NCBI GenBank assembly: GCA_900163555.1
Contig: FUHX01000004.1
Coordinates: 62,001 to 126,000 of the forward strand
DNA: 64,000 nucleotides
Reading direction: 5' to 3'
Source: Actinomycetales bacterium JB111
GTDB lineage: Bacteria; Actinomycetota; Actinomycetes; Actinomycetales; Actinomycetaceae
The position numbers were made by a program, and so were the translations under genes. Positions 15,632-25,231 of this stretch are shown here, in pieces; positions within the stretch are counted from its first letter, which is position 1; the number at the start of each line of letters is the position of its first letter. Below the pieces are notes generated by a model. The model did no database searches. It was not told the DNA's origin and saw nothing but the letters and a program-made list of their open reading frames with translations.

Positions 15632-16623
15632 CTCGCCGCCTCGTCGAAGAGGGTCGCGCGGGGGCTCGCGTCCCCGTTGGCCTCCCGGAAGGCCTCGACC
15701 GCCTGCTTCGCCTCGGTGCTCAGTTTGGAGGGCACCACGACGTTGAGGGTGACGAGCAGGTCGCCCGCCGTTCCCTTGGTCGGCTGCACCCCGCGCTTCT
15801 TCACGCGCAGGGTCCGCCCCGAGGGCGTGCCGGCCGGCACCTTGAGCCGGACCGGGTCGCCGCCGAGGGTCGGGACCTCGATGGTCGCGCCGAGCGCGGC
15901 CTCGTCGAAGGTCACAGGCACCGTGAGCCGCAGGTTCTTCCCGTCGAGCGTGAAGACCGGGTGCGGGGTCACCTCGACCGTGATGACGAGGTCTCCCGCG
16001 GGTCCGCCCGCCGCCCCCGCGCGCCCCTTGCCACGGATGCGGATCTTCTGACCGTCGCGCACGCCCGGCGGGATCCGCGTGGTGACGCGGCGGCCGTCGA
16101 CCGTGAGCTCGACGGTCGACCCCTCGATCGCCTGCCGGAACGGCAGCTGGGTCGAGGCCACGACGTCCTGGCCGCGCTGCGGCCCGCGCGAGCCGCCGCG
16201 ACGGGAGCCGAACCCGCTCGGCGCGCCGGCGCCGAACATGGAGGACAGGATGTCGTCCAGGTCCGGGGTGTCGTCCGTGCCCGTGTAGCGGGCGCCCGCG
16301 CCGCCGTAGCCGGAGAAGATGTCCTCGAAGCTGCCGTTGCCGCGCTGCCCGGTCGGGCCGGATCCGCCGGCGAACCGGGGTCCGCCGCCCGCCATCGCGC
16401 GCAGGGTGTCGTACTCCTGACGCTGCTTGGGGTCCGAGAGCACGGAGTGCGCCTCCCCGACCTTCTTGAACATCTCCTCGGCCTTGGCGTCACCGGGGTT
16501 GCGGTCGGGGTGGTGGGTGCGCGCGAGCTTGCGGTACGCCTTCTTGATCGCGTCCGCGTCGGCGTCCTTCGGCACGCCGAGCGTGGCGTAGAAGTCCTTG
16601 TCGATCCAGTCCTGACCTGCCAC
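15628..16623 (-). CDS. dnaJ: DnaJ-type co-chaperone without zinc finger
   Basis: This 331-residue protein has a J domain at residues 8-73 with HPD in THHPDRN, a Gly/Phe-rich linker, and two C-terminal substrate-binding domains (ELTVDGRRVTTRIPPGV, VPTLGGDPVRLKVPAGT). The CxxCxGxG zinc-finger repeats of type I DnaJ are absent, so it is CbpA/type II in architecture despite its operon position. It stimulates DnaK ATPase activity. It overlaps hspR by 4 nt and is separated from grpE by 162 bp containing hairpins. Confidence 0.93.
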   Translation of the reverse strand: MAGQDWIDKDFYATLGVPKDADADAIKKAYRKLARTHHPDRNPGDAKAEEMFKKVGEAHSVLSDPKQRQEYDTLRAMAGGGPRFAGGSGPTGQRGNGSFEDIFSGYGGAGARYTGTDDTPDLDDILSSMFGAGAPSGFGSRRGGSRGPQRGQDVVASTQLPFRQAIEGSTVELTVDGRRVTTRIPPGVRDGQKIRIRGKGRAGAAGGPAGDLVITVEVTPHPVFTLDGKNLRLTVPVTFDEAALGATIEVPTLGGDPVRLKVPAGTPSGRTLRVKKRGVQPTKGTAGDLLVTLNVVVPSKLSTEAKQAVEAFREANGDASPRATLFDEAAR

Positions 16624-16733
16624 TACACCTCACCTCCCTCGCTGCGCCGCCCCCGTGGGCGGCGCTCCATGTTCGTCCCGCGTGCGCGGGTCTTCCCGCC
16701 TGCGCGCGGGGTTGTCTCCCGGCTGCTCCGGCG

Positions 16734-16761
16734 GGCGCCGCGGCGGTTCAGCCGCGGCGCC
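16734..16761 (-). other. Intercistronic hairpin between grpE and dnaJ
   Basis: Perfect 11-bp arms GGCGCCGCGGC (16734-16744) and GCCGCGGCGCC (16751-16761) enclose a 6-nt loop. Smaller inverted repeats (CCCGC...GCGGG) follow toward dnaJ. This could attenuate or stabilise segments of the heat-shock mRNA. Confidence 0.6.
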
Positions 16762-16785
16762 GTCGCCGGTGTCCGGTTCGCAGGC

Positions 16786-17477
16786 TCAGCCCGCAGAGTG
16801 CACCGAGACCCGCGCGGGACGGAGCACCTTCTCGCCCAGGCGGTACCCGGGCTGAAGCACCTGGTCGATCGTGTCGACCGTGACGTCGGCGCCCGGGGAG
16901 CTCATGAGCGCCTCGTGGATGGCCGGGTCGAACTCCTCGCCCGCCTCGCCGTACCGCTCGAGGCCGAACTGCTGCTCGAGGGCCTGCTCGAGTCGGTCGG
17001 CGATCGACAGGAACGGTCCCGTGAGGTCACCGTGCTGCCGGGCGAGCGCCAGGTCGTCGAGCACGCCGAACAGCGCCGTGATCACCGACTCCACGCCGCT
17101 GGCCTTGTGCTGTCCGGCCTCCTGGCGGGAGCGGCGCACGAACGCGGCGTACTCCTGCTCGACGTTGTAGACGTCCGCCTTGCGACGCGCCAGCTGGTCC
17201 TGCAGCTCGAGGACCTCGGCCTGGGCCGCGGCCAGCGCGTCCGGCTCGCCCTCCGCGGGCGCGTCCGTGCCCGCGGAGGCGTCCTCCGACGTCGAACCCT
17301 CCGACGTCGTCGCGCCGGCCTGACCCTCGGCGGCCTCCCCCGCGGCGGGCTCGCCCGCCGCGGGCTGGTCCGGGCCGGAGCCCGGGGCGTCCGCCCCGGG
17401 CTCGCGGACCTTGCCGGTCTCGGGATCGATGCGACGGCGGTCGTTGACCACGGGCGCCTCGCGCTCGGGATCGGTCG

Positions 17478-17481
<4 letters not shown>
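16786..17481 (-). CDS. grpE: GrpE nucleotide exchange factor
   Basis: The 231 residues include a long acidic/Ala-rich N-terminus (about 90 residues), the coiled coil ([19 protein letters not shown]) and the conserved C-terminal beta domain ([36 protein letters not shown]). GrpE releases ADP from DnaK. The GTG start at 17481 overlaps the dnaK stop as GTGA. The N-terminal extension is longer than in E. coli and is low complexity. Confidence 0.95.
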
Positions 17482-19340
<1,859 letters not shown>

Positions 19341-19397
19341 GTGTGTAGCTCCCTGGTGGTCGGGTCGGCCGCCCGGCGAAGTGCCGGGAGTCGACGT

Positions 19398-19418
19398 GTT
19401 GAGTCGTATGCACTCAAC
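19398..19418. promoter_or_regulatory. HAIR operator 1 (HspR site)
   Basis: GTTGAGT (19398-19404), a 7-nt spacer CGTATGC and ACTCAAC (19412-19418) form a perfect 7-N7-7 inverted repeat, very close to the HspR consensus CTTGAGT-N7-ACTCAAG. Confidence 0.92.
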
Positions 19419-19462
19419 CCTTCACCATGCTGTCGACCGCTGTCCAGTCGACCGGGCTCGAA

Positions 19463-19483
19463 GTTGAGTCTGTATGGCTCAAC
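19463..19483. promoter_or_regulatory. HAIR operator 2 (HspR site)
   Basis: GTTGAGT (19463-19469), spacer CTGTATG and GCTCAAC (19477-19483) give a 7-N7-7 inverted repeat with one mismatch, 65 bp from operator 1. Confidence 0.85.
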
Positions 19484-19544
19484 TACGATCACGGCCGGTT
19501 CATTCCGCCAGGGCAGGCGCTGGTCACGTGAACAGCGTCACGGC

Positions 19545-20678
19545 TCACGCCTCCGGCGCGAGTGCCTGCTCGAGGTCGGCCCAGATGTCCTCGGCGTCCT
19601 CGATGCCGACGCTCATGCGGATCAGCCCGGTCCAGGTGCCCTCGTTCCACCGGTTCCGGCGCTCGGCGGTCGTCTCGACCCCGCCGAGCGAGGTGGCCAT
19701 GGCGACGAGCGAGGTGCGCGAGAGCGCGCGGTCCGCGGCGTCCTCGGACGGCAGGCAGAAGGAGATCATCGCGCCGAACCCGGACATGGTGCGCGCCGCG
19801 AGCTCGTGGCCGGGGTCGGAGGCGAGCCCCGGGTAGGCGACGCGGGTGACGGCCGGATGGGCGGCGAGCCGCTCGGCGAGGAGCCCGGCGTTGGACTCGG
19901 CCTGGTCGAGCCGGACGGCCAGCGTGCGCAGGCCGCGCAGCGCGAGAAACGTCTCCATCGCGCCAGGGAAGGCCCCGTGCAGCGACCGACGGCGACGCAC
20001 CTGCTCGGCCGCGTCGGCGTCGCGGGCGATGACGACCCCCATGAGGAGGTCGGAGTGCCCGCCGATGTACTTCGTGGCCGAGTGCATGACGTAGCGCGCG
20101 CCGAGGGCGAGGGGGGCGAGCCGCAGCGGCGTGGCGAAGGTCGAGTCCACGACCACGTCCACGCCCCGCTCGGCGGCGACCGAGCAGATCGCCTCGACGT
20201 CCAGGATCTGCAGCAGCGGGTTGCTGGGCGTCTCGATCCAGACCAGGGCCCGCGGGCTGGAGGAGCCGTCCGGCGCCGAGTCCGTCGGGGCCTCGTCGAT
20301 CGTGCGCGCGATCGCGTCCGGGTCGGTGGCATCGACGGGGACGTCGACCAGCCTGCCGGTCTCCCCCATGTCTCCCAGCAGCGACCGCACGCCGTGGTAG
20401 ATGTTCGAGCTCGTGACGACATGCGCGCCGACCGGCAGGGACTCGAGGATGCCCGCCGCGGCGGCCATGCCGGAGGAGAAGGCGATCGCCTCGCCGCCCT
20501 CGAGGCTGCCCATGGCCTCCTCGAACGACGTCGTGGAGTCCGTGCCGAAACGGGCGTAGTCGACGCCGCCCTCACGGAAGGTCGACGCGAGGACGGGCGG
20601 CTGGTTGAGCGGCGCCCCGGGCCCGGTGGGCCTGCCGAAGGCGACTGCGCGGGTGCGGGGTGACCAGGAGGAGCTCAC
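19545..20678 (-). CDS. Cys/Met metabolism PLP enzyme (cystathionine lyase/synthase family)
   Basis: This 377-residue fold-type I PLP enzyme has Schiff-base Lys in HSATKYIGGHSD, the PLP-phosphate region SSGMAAAAG and the IETPSNPLL motif. The family carries out beta- or gamma-elimination or replacement on cysteine, homocysteine or cystathionine. Reading alone cannot separate cystathionine gamma-lyase, beta-lyase and gamma-synthase. No sulfur-pathway gene adjoins it. The GTG start at 20678 has TAGCGT exactly 6 nt upstream. It follows the panE-like gene on the same strand. Confidence 0.88.
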   Translation of the reverse strand: MSSSWSPRTRAVAFGRPTGPGAPLNQPPVLASTFREGGVDYARFGTDSTTSFEEAMGSLEGGEAIAFSSGMAAAAGILESLPVGAHVVTSSNIYHGVRSLLGDMGETGRLVDVPVDATDPDAIARTIDEAPTDSAPDGSSSPRALVWIETPSNPLLQILDVEAICSVAAERGVDVVVDSTFATPLRLAPLALGARYVMHSATKYIGGHSDLLMGVVIARDADAAEQVRRRRSLHGAFPGAMETFLALRGLRTLAVRLDQAESNAGLLAERLAAHPAVTRVAYPGLASDPGHELAARTMSGFGAMISFCLPSEDAADRALSRTSLVAMATSLGGVETTAERRNRWNEGTWTGLIRMSVGIEDAEDIWADLEQALAPEA

Positions 20679-20684
20679 GCCGTC

Positions 20685-20690
20685 ACGCTA
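20685..20690 (-). promoter_or_regulatory. Leaderless -10 box (TAGCGT)
   Basis: On the minus strand TAGCGT, 6 nt, then the GTG at 20678. It sits in the 24-bp gap after the upstream gene. Confidence 0.6.
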
Positions 20691-20702
20691 CGCCCGCGCC
20701 GC

Positions 20703-21731
20703 CTAGCGCATGCCACCGATCCGGACTGCGGCCCGCAGGGCGTCGGCCGTCATCGAGCGGGGCTGCGCGCCCTCGGCCGCCGCGCGGCGCCCCAGGCGGG
20801 CGAGCGCGGAGTTCACCGGCGCCTCCAGCCCGGCGGCGTGCGCGATCGCGACGATCTCCCCGTTGAGGTAGTCCGTCTCCAGCCGGTCGCGGCCCTTGGT
20901 GAGCGACTGCCACGTGGAGCCGCCGAGCTCCTCGGGCGCGCCCGGGACGGGCACGACCCGGGGCCCGGCCCGCCGGGCCGCGGACTCCGTGGCGTCGTCG
21001 ACGACGGCGATCCCCGCCTCCCGCAGGACGGCCGTGGCCTCGACGCGGGCGAGGTTCGCGACGTCGTCGGCGTCGGGGCCCACCAGCGCGTCGACGACGT
21101 TGCCGAGGTTGGACAGGAGCTTGCGGCACTTCCACGGCATGACGTCGTCGGGCAGGGGGACGTCCATCCGGGCGGCCCGGAAGTCGTCGCGCAGGACGGC
21201 GAGCATCTCGCGGTCGGCGTCGTCGGTGAGGCTCGCGGGCACGCGCGAGCAGTGGAGGACCGCGGCGTCGGGGGCGAACCGCGTGACGATCACGCCGGGC
21301 GAGAGGTTGACGTTCGGCGCCCACACGCACATGCCGACGACCCGCTGGAAGTAGCGCATGGCCATCGCCTCGGCGGCAACCCCGTTCGTGGCGAGGACGA
21401 TCGGGAGGCACTCCCCCGCGGCGGCGACCCGGTCCACGCCGAAGGCGACGGGCAGGTCCGCCCACGTGGCCAGGGCCTCCTCGGCGTCCTGGGTCTTCAC
21501 GGCGAGGACGAGGACGTCGTCGGGACGGAGCTCGGCCTCGTCGGGCTCGAGCCACACGGTGGACTCGGCGTGCTCCGACCCGGTGGCGGAGAGGATCGTG
21601 ATGCCCTGGTCGCGCAGCGTGCGGCCGTGCTCGCCGCGCGCCACCCACACCGTGGACCGGCCGGCGACCGCGAGACGCCCTCCGATCATGCCTCCGACGG
21701 CCCCGGCGCCGATCACCACGTACCTGCTCAC
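20703..21731 (-). CDS. Ketopantoate reductase family oxidoreductase (PanE/ApbA)
   Basis: The 342 residues have an N-terminal Rossmann fold with dinucleotide motif VIGAGAVGGMIGG. The C-terminal helical ApbA domain carries the Lys-containing PWKCRKLLSNLGNVVDAL and a late GRDRLETDYLNGEIV segment. True PanE reduces 2-dehydropantoate to pantoate with NADPH in CoA synthesis. The protein is somewhat longer than E. coli PanE and no pan genes are nearby, so a related 2-oxoacid reductase is possible. The GTG start has TAGTCT 6 nt upstream. Confidence 0.85.
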   Translation of the reverse strand: MSRYVVIGAGAVGGMIGGRLAVAGRSTVWVARGEHGRTLRDQGITILSATGSEHAESTVWLEPDEAELRPDDVLVLAVKTQDAEEALATWADLPVAFGVDRVAAAGECLPIVLATNGVAAEAMAMRYFQRVVGMCVWAPNVNLSPGVIVTRFAPDAAVLHCSRVPASLTDDADREMLAVLRDDFRAARMDVPLPDDVMPWKCRKLLSNLGNVVDALVGPDADDVANLARVEATAVLREAGIAVVDDATESAARRAGPRVVPVPGAPEELGGSTWQSLTKGRDRLETDYLNGEIVAIAHAAGLEAPVNSALARLGRRAAAEGAQPRSMTADALRAAVRIGGMR

Positions 21732-21737
21732 GCCCCG

Positions 21738-21743
21738 AGACTA
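21738..21743 (-). promoter_or_regulatory. Leaderless -10 box (TAGTCT)
   Basis: On the minus strand TAGTCT, 6 nt (CGGGGC), then GTG at 21731. Confidence 0.6.
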
Positions 21744-21783
21744 CGGAGTCCGACGCGGCCCGGGGCTCACCCGGAAGGACGAT

Positions 21784-22122
21784 TCACAGCTGGTCGAGCA
21801 GGACCAGCCCGTGGTTGTGCTCGGGGTCCTTCGCGGCGATGACGAGGGTGACGGTGTCATGCTCCCCGACGAGCTCGCGCAGGTGCTCGAGCGCGGGAGA
21901 CCCGTCGAGCTCGGCCGCATACCGCTCGGCGAACTCCTCGAAGCGCTCGGGCCGGTGGCCGAACCAGGTCCGCAGGTCCGGGCTCGGCGCGACGTCCTTG
22001 AGCCACTCGTCGATCTCCGCGCGCTCCTTGCTCACCCCGCGCGGCCAGAGCCGGTCGACGAGCACCCGGTAGCCGTCGCTCGCCTCCGCCTCCTCGTACA
22101 CGCGCTTGATCCGTGCCGTCAT
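21784..22122 (-). CDS. DUF488 family protein
   Basis: This compact 112-residue protein carries the DUF488 landmarks YRVLVDRLWPRGVSKE near the N-terminus and WFGHRPERFEEFAERY in the middle. Function is not established for this family. The ATG at 22122 is only 9 nt from the upstream epimerase stop. TAACGT lies 6 nt before the ATG and overlaps that stop codon (TAA). GGAGGG directly abuts the ATG and is too close to serve as a normal ribosome site, which favours leaderless translation. Confidence 0.85.
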   Translation of the reverse strand: MTARIKRVYEEAEASDGYRVLVDRLWPRGVSKERAEIDEWLKDVAPSPDLRTWFGHRPERFEEFAERYAAELDGSPALEHLRELVGEHDTVTLVIAAKDPEHNHGLVLLDQL

Positions 22123-22128
22123 CCCTCC

Positions 22129-22134
22129 ACGTTA
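22129..22134 (-). promoter_or_regulatory. Leaderless -10 box overlapping a stop codon (TAACGT)
   Basis: The first three bases of TAACGT on the minus strand are the TAA stop of the gene at 22132-23088. Six nt later comes the DUF488 ATG. Confidence 0.55.
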
Positions 22135-23088
22135 GATGCGGGCGTCGGGCCCGGCCGGCTGTTCGCTGGCCTCGGGCAGGACCGTCCGCCTGATGATCTC
22201 CGCCCAGGGCGTCGGCGCGAGGCCGAGCGTCTTCTCGCTGACGGACGTGTCCATCTCGTAGGGAGCGGTGAACTGGAAGTCGAGGGACCGCACCTCCCGC
22301 ATGGCCGGGCTGAACCACCCGACGACGGCGAGCAGCCAGTCCGGCGTGGACGTCACCTTCACGTCCGGCCGCCCGACGGCGGAGCCCAGGTCCGTCGCAA
22401 CCTCGCGCTGGGTGCGGGCCGGGTTCGTGGGCACGAGGTGGACCCGCCCGAGGAGGTCCTCTGCCGAGGCGGCCGCGACGACCGCGGCGGCGACGTCGTC
22501 GATGAACGTCCAGGCGTGCGGGACGTCGGTGGCGCCGACGACCTGGGCGGACCGGCCCGCGCGGATGCGCTCGAGGTTGCGGGTGGAGTGCCCGTTCTGG
22601 CCGACGCCGGCGCCGATGAAGTCCGAGGCGCGGACCTCGACCGCCCGCAGGCGGCCGGCACGGTGGGCCGCCATGACGTCCGCGGTCATCGAGGCGCGCA
22701 GCTCGCCCTTCCACTCCCGCGGGCGTTCCGGGGTCGACTCCGTCATGACCCCGGTCGGCCGGCCGAGCGGGTAGAGGTTGCCAACCGTGGCGAGGACGGC
22801 GCCGCTGCGCTCGGCGGCGGCCATGAGTGCGGCGTGCAGCGGGGGCCACTCCTTCGCCCACAGGTGGTAGCCGGCCGGGTTCAGGCAGTTGTAGACGACG
22901 TCCGCGCCTTCGGCGGAGGCCGCGAGGGCGTCCGGGGACGTCGCGTCGACCGCCAGGCGGTCGGCGCCGGTGACCGGGGCCCCGGTGCCGGACCTGCTGG
23001 CGAGGACGGCCTGGTCGCCACGGGCGTCCAGGTGACGGGCGACGGCGCGGCCGACGGGGCCGGCCCCGACGATGAGGTGGCGGGACAT
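22132..23088 (-). CDS. NAD-dependent epimerase/dehydratase-like protein
   Basis: This 318-residue atypical short-chain Rossmann protein starts with HLIVGAGPVGRAVARHLD. Instead of a clear YxxxK it has a VEVRASDFIGAGVG region and THxPHAWTF-type residues (DVPHAWTFIDDVA), as in NAD-epimerase-like proteins acting on unknown substrates. AAGGAG lies 6 nt before the ATG. It is divergent from a TetR gene; a perfect 21-bp palindrome 61 bp upstream suggests repression by that TetR. Confidence 0.8.
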   Translation of the reverse strand: MSRHLIVGAGPVGRAVARHLDARGDQAVLASRSGTGAPVTGADRLAVDATSPDALAASAEGADVVYNCLNPAGYHLWAKEWPPLHAALMAAAERSGAVLATVGNLYPLGRPTGVMTESTPERPREWKGELRASMTADVMAAHRAGRLRAVEVRASDFIGAGVGQNGHSTRNLERIRAGRSAQVVGATDVPHAWTFIDDVAAAVVAAASAEDLLGRVHLVPTNPARTQREVATDLGSAVGRPDVKVTSTPDWLLAVVGWFSPAMREVRSLDFQFTAPYEMDTSVSEKTLGLAPTPWAEIIRRTVLPEASEQPAGPDARI

Positions 23089-23148
23089 GACGGTCTCCTT
23101 GCGTTCGGCGGTGAGGCTTCGGTGGTGAGGCCTCGCTGGTCGAGCATT

Positions 23149-23169
23149 TCAGTGAACACTGTTCACTGA
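23149..23169. promoter_or_regulatory. Palindromic operator, probably for the adjacent TetR
   Basis: TCAGTGAACA-C-TGTTCACTGA is a perfect 10-1-10 palindrome in the divergent region between the epimerase and the TetR gene. It is AT-rich compared with its surroundings and of a form typical for TetR-family operators. Confidence 0.85.
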
Positions 23170-23275
23170 GATGGAGGCTACGGGGCGAAGGGGCGGCGCG
23201 CAAGAGCACCGCTCACTTCCGTGACCACTGATCTCTGGATGGACCGGTGCGCACCGGACGCGGCATGCTGGTCCG

Positions 23276-23968
23276 ATGACTCCCCAGCACGCACCGACGA
23301 CCGCCCGCGCGCTGGCCACCGCCGAGGTGCGCCGACGGATCGTGGCGGAGTCCCGCCGACAGCTGGCCGAGGTGGGGCCCGCCGCGCTCTCGCTGCGCGC
23401 CGTCTCCCGCGAGCTCGGGATGGCGCCGTCGGCGATCTACCGACACTTCGCGGACCGGGACGCGCTGCTGTCCGCCCTGATCGCGCAGACCTTCACCGAC
23501 CTCGGCGAGGCCGTGGAGGCCGCGGTCGCGGCGGCCGGTCCGGCACGGATCGACACGTGGCGCGCGTGGACGGGGGCCGTCCGGGCCTGGGCGGTCGCGC
23601 GCCCCTTCGACTACGCGCTCGTCTACGGCTCGCCGGTCCCCGGGTACGCCGCGCCGCGGGACACGGTGGTCCCCGCCGTCCGCGTGCTGCAGCCGATCCT
23701 GGACATGGCCTCCGGCCTCGAGCCGAGCCGGTCGACCGTCGGCGAACCGTCCCTCGGCGACTCCCTGACGTCCATGGCCGAGTACATCGACGCCCCGGCC
23801 GAGGTCGCCGCCCGCGCCATCCAGGCCTGGGCGACGATCATGGGCTTCCTCTCCCTCGACCTGTTCGGCCACCTCGTGGGCGCCGTCAACGGCTCCGACA
23901 CGCTGTGGGAGCGGGTCGTCGAGCAGACCGCCGCCGACCTCGGCCTCGAGGAGTCAGCCACCGGCTGA
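23276..23968 (+). CDS. TetR family regulator
   Basis: The 230-residue protein has an N-terminal TetR HTH (about residues 10-60: LSLRAVSRELGMAPSAIYRHF) and a helical ligand domain of the WHG/TetR_C_13 type. It is divergent from the epimerase gene with a 21-bp palindrome between them, so local autoregulation or repression of the epimerase is the simplest reading. The ligand is unknown. The ATG at 23276 has CATGCT 6 nt upstream, a weak member of the local leaderless pattern. Confidence 0.9.
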   Translation: MTPQHAPTTARALATAEVRRRIVAESRRQLAEVGPAALSLRAVSRELGMAPSAIYRHFADRDALLSALIAQTFTDLGEAVEAAVAAAGPARIDTWRAWTGAVRAWAVARPFDYALVYGSPVPGYAAPRDTVVPAVRVLQPILDMASGLEPSRSTVGEPSLGDSLTSMAEYIDAPAEVAARAIQAWATIMGFLSLDLFGHLVGAVNGSDTLWERVVEQTAADLGLEESATG

Positions 23969-23996
23969 ACCGGTGGCCGGGTCAGGTGCGTGGTCG

Positions 23997-24002
23997 TAGC
24001 CT
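23997..24002 (+). promoter_or_regulatory. Leaderless -10 box (TAGCCT)
   Basis: TAGCCT, 6 nt (CGACCC), then ATG 24009, just 41 bp after the TetR stop. Confidence 0.6.
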
Positions 24003-24008
24003 CGACCC

Positions 24009-24650
24009 ATGACGAACTCGGTGATTCTCTTCGGCGGACACGGCAAGATCGCCCTCCTCACGCACCCGCTCCTGGCGGCGCGCGGCTGGTCGGTGGACGC
24101 CGTTATTCGCAACCCGGAGCACTCCGACGACGTGGCGGCCGCGGGCGCGAACCCCGTCGTCGTGGACGTCGAGTCGGCCTCGCTCGCCGAGCTCACGGAC
24201 CTCGTCGCCGGGCACGACGCGGTCGTGTGGTCCGCCGGCGCCGGCGGCGGCAACCCTGCCCGCACGCGCGCCGTCGACCGGGACGCCGCGATCCGCTCGA
24301 TGGACGCGGCGGCCGCCGCCGGCGTGCGGCGGTACGTGATGGTCTCGTACCACGGCGCCGGCCCCGACCACGGCGTGCCCGAGGACAACGCGTTCTTCGC
24401 ATACGCGGACGCGAAGGCCGCGGCGGACGAGCACCTGCGCGCGAGCGGGCTCGACTTCACGATCCTCGGGCCGAGCGGTCTCACCCTCGAGGAGCCGGGC
24501 GGGATCTCGGTCGGCGGCGAGTCCGGTCACGTCGCCCGCGCGACGGTCGCGGCCGTGATCGCCGAGTCGCTCGCGACCCCGGGCACGATCGGCCGCACGA
24601 TCGAGTTCAACGACGGCGACACCCCGGTCGCGGAGGCGCTCGCCTCCTGA
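24009..24650 (+). CDS. NAD(P)-binding SDR-like protein (NmrA/YwnB type)
   Basis: This 213-residue atypical SDR has nucleotide motif FGGHGKIALL, an SAGAGGG turn and YADAKAAADEHL, a YxxxK-like element common in the NAD(P)H-binding 10 family. It probably binds NAD(P) and acts as a flavin or quinone reductase or a redox sensor; the substrate is unknown. It follows the TetR gene but has its own likely leaderless promoter. Confidence 0.82.
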   Translation: MTNSVILFGGHGKIALLTHPLLAARGWSVDAVIRNPEHSDDVAAAGANPVVVDVESASLAELTDLVAGHDAVVWSAGAGGGNPARTRAVDRDAAIRSMDAAAAAGVRRYVMVSYHGAGPDHGVPEDNAFFAYADAKAAADEHLRASGLDFTILGPSGLTLEEPGGISVGGESGHVARATVAAVIAESLATPGTIGRTIEFNDGDTPVAEALAS

Positions 24651-24783
24651 GCCGGCGGGGTCTGGCCAGGCAGGGCCGGTCGGGCGACGACGTCGGAGCG
24701 GTCGGCGCAGTCGGGCCGGTCCGCGTGCACGGTCAGGCCCATGCGGTCGAACCGTTCGCGCGGGCCCGCCCGCCCGCCGGGCG

Positions 24784-25188
24784 TCAGCCGCGCGCGTCGA
24801 GCTCGCGGACGAGCCGGGCGTGCGCCGTCGCGCGGTAGGACTCCTCGAGAAGCTCGCCGATCTCGGCCCAGTCGGTACCGGCGTCCAGGTCGATGCCGTA
24901 CCAGCCGAACGGCCCGAGGTAGGCCGGGTGGAACGTGCGGGGGTCCTCGCGCAGCGCGCGCAGCTCCTCGTCGTCGGCGGCCCTCAGCAGCAGCGAGTGG
25001 TCGTGCCGCTCGTGCGGTCCGCCGTCGGGCGGACGCACGCCGCCGCCGTAGTAGGCGAAGACCTTCGCCGTGCGGTACGTGGGGCGCCCGTGCGCGACCT
25101 TCTCGACCGCCTCCGGGTAGGCCAGCGCGAGGGTGCGCACACGGCCGAGGACGGGATCGTCGTCGTCGAACATCTTCCGGTGCGCCAT
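24784..25188 (-). CDS. MmcQ/YjbR-like protein
   Basis: The 134-residue protein fits the MmcQ/YjbR family. Helical N-terminus VLGRVRTLALAYPEAVE precedes HGRPTYRTAKVFAYY, followed by FHPAYLGPFGWYGIDLD and a final ELLEESYRATA. The double-wing fold is CyaY-like and may bind DNA, but no biochemical role is known. ATG 25188 has TAGGGT 6 nt upstream and no separate Shine-Dalgarno sequence. Confidence 0.8.
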   Translation of the reverse strand: MAHRKMFDDDDPVLGRVRTLALAYPEAVEKVAHGRPTYRTAKVFAYYGGGVRPPDGGPHERHDHSLLLRAADDEELRALREDPRTFHPAYLGPFGWYGIDLDAGTDWAEIGELLEESYRATAHARLVRELDARG

Positions 25189-25194
25189 CCGCCC

Positions 25195-25200
25195 ACCCTA
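25195..25200 (-). promoter_or_regulatory. Leaderless -10 box (TAGGGT)
   Basis: On the minus strand TAGGGT, 6 nt (GGGCGG), then ATG 25188. Confidence 0.55.
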
Positions 25201-25231
25201 GGAGCGGGCCCTGACACCCGCACCCGGTGGG

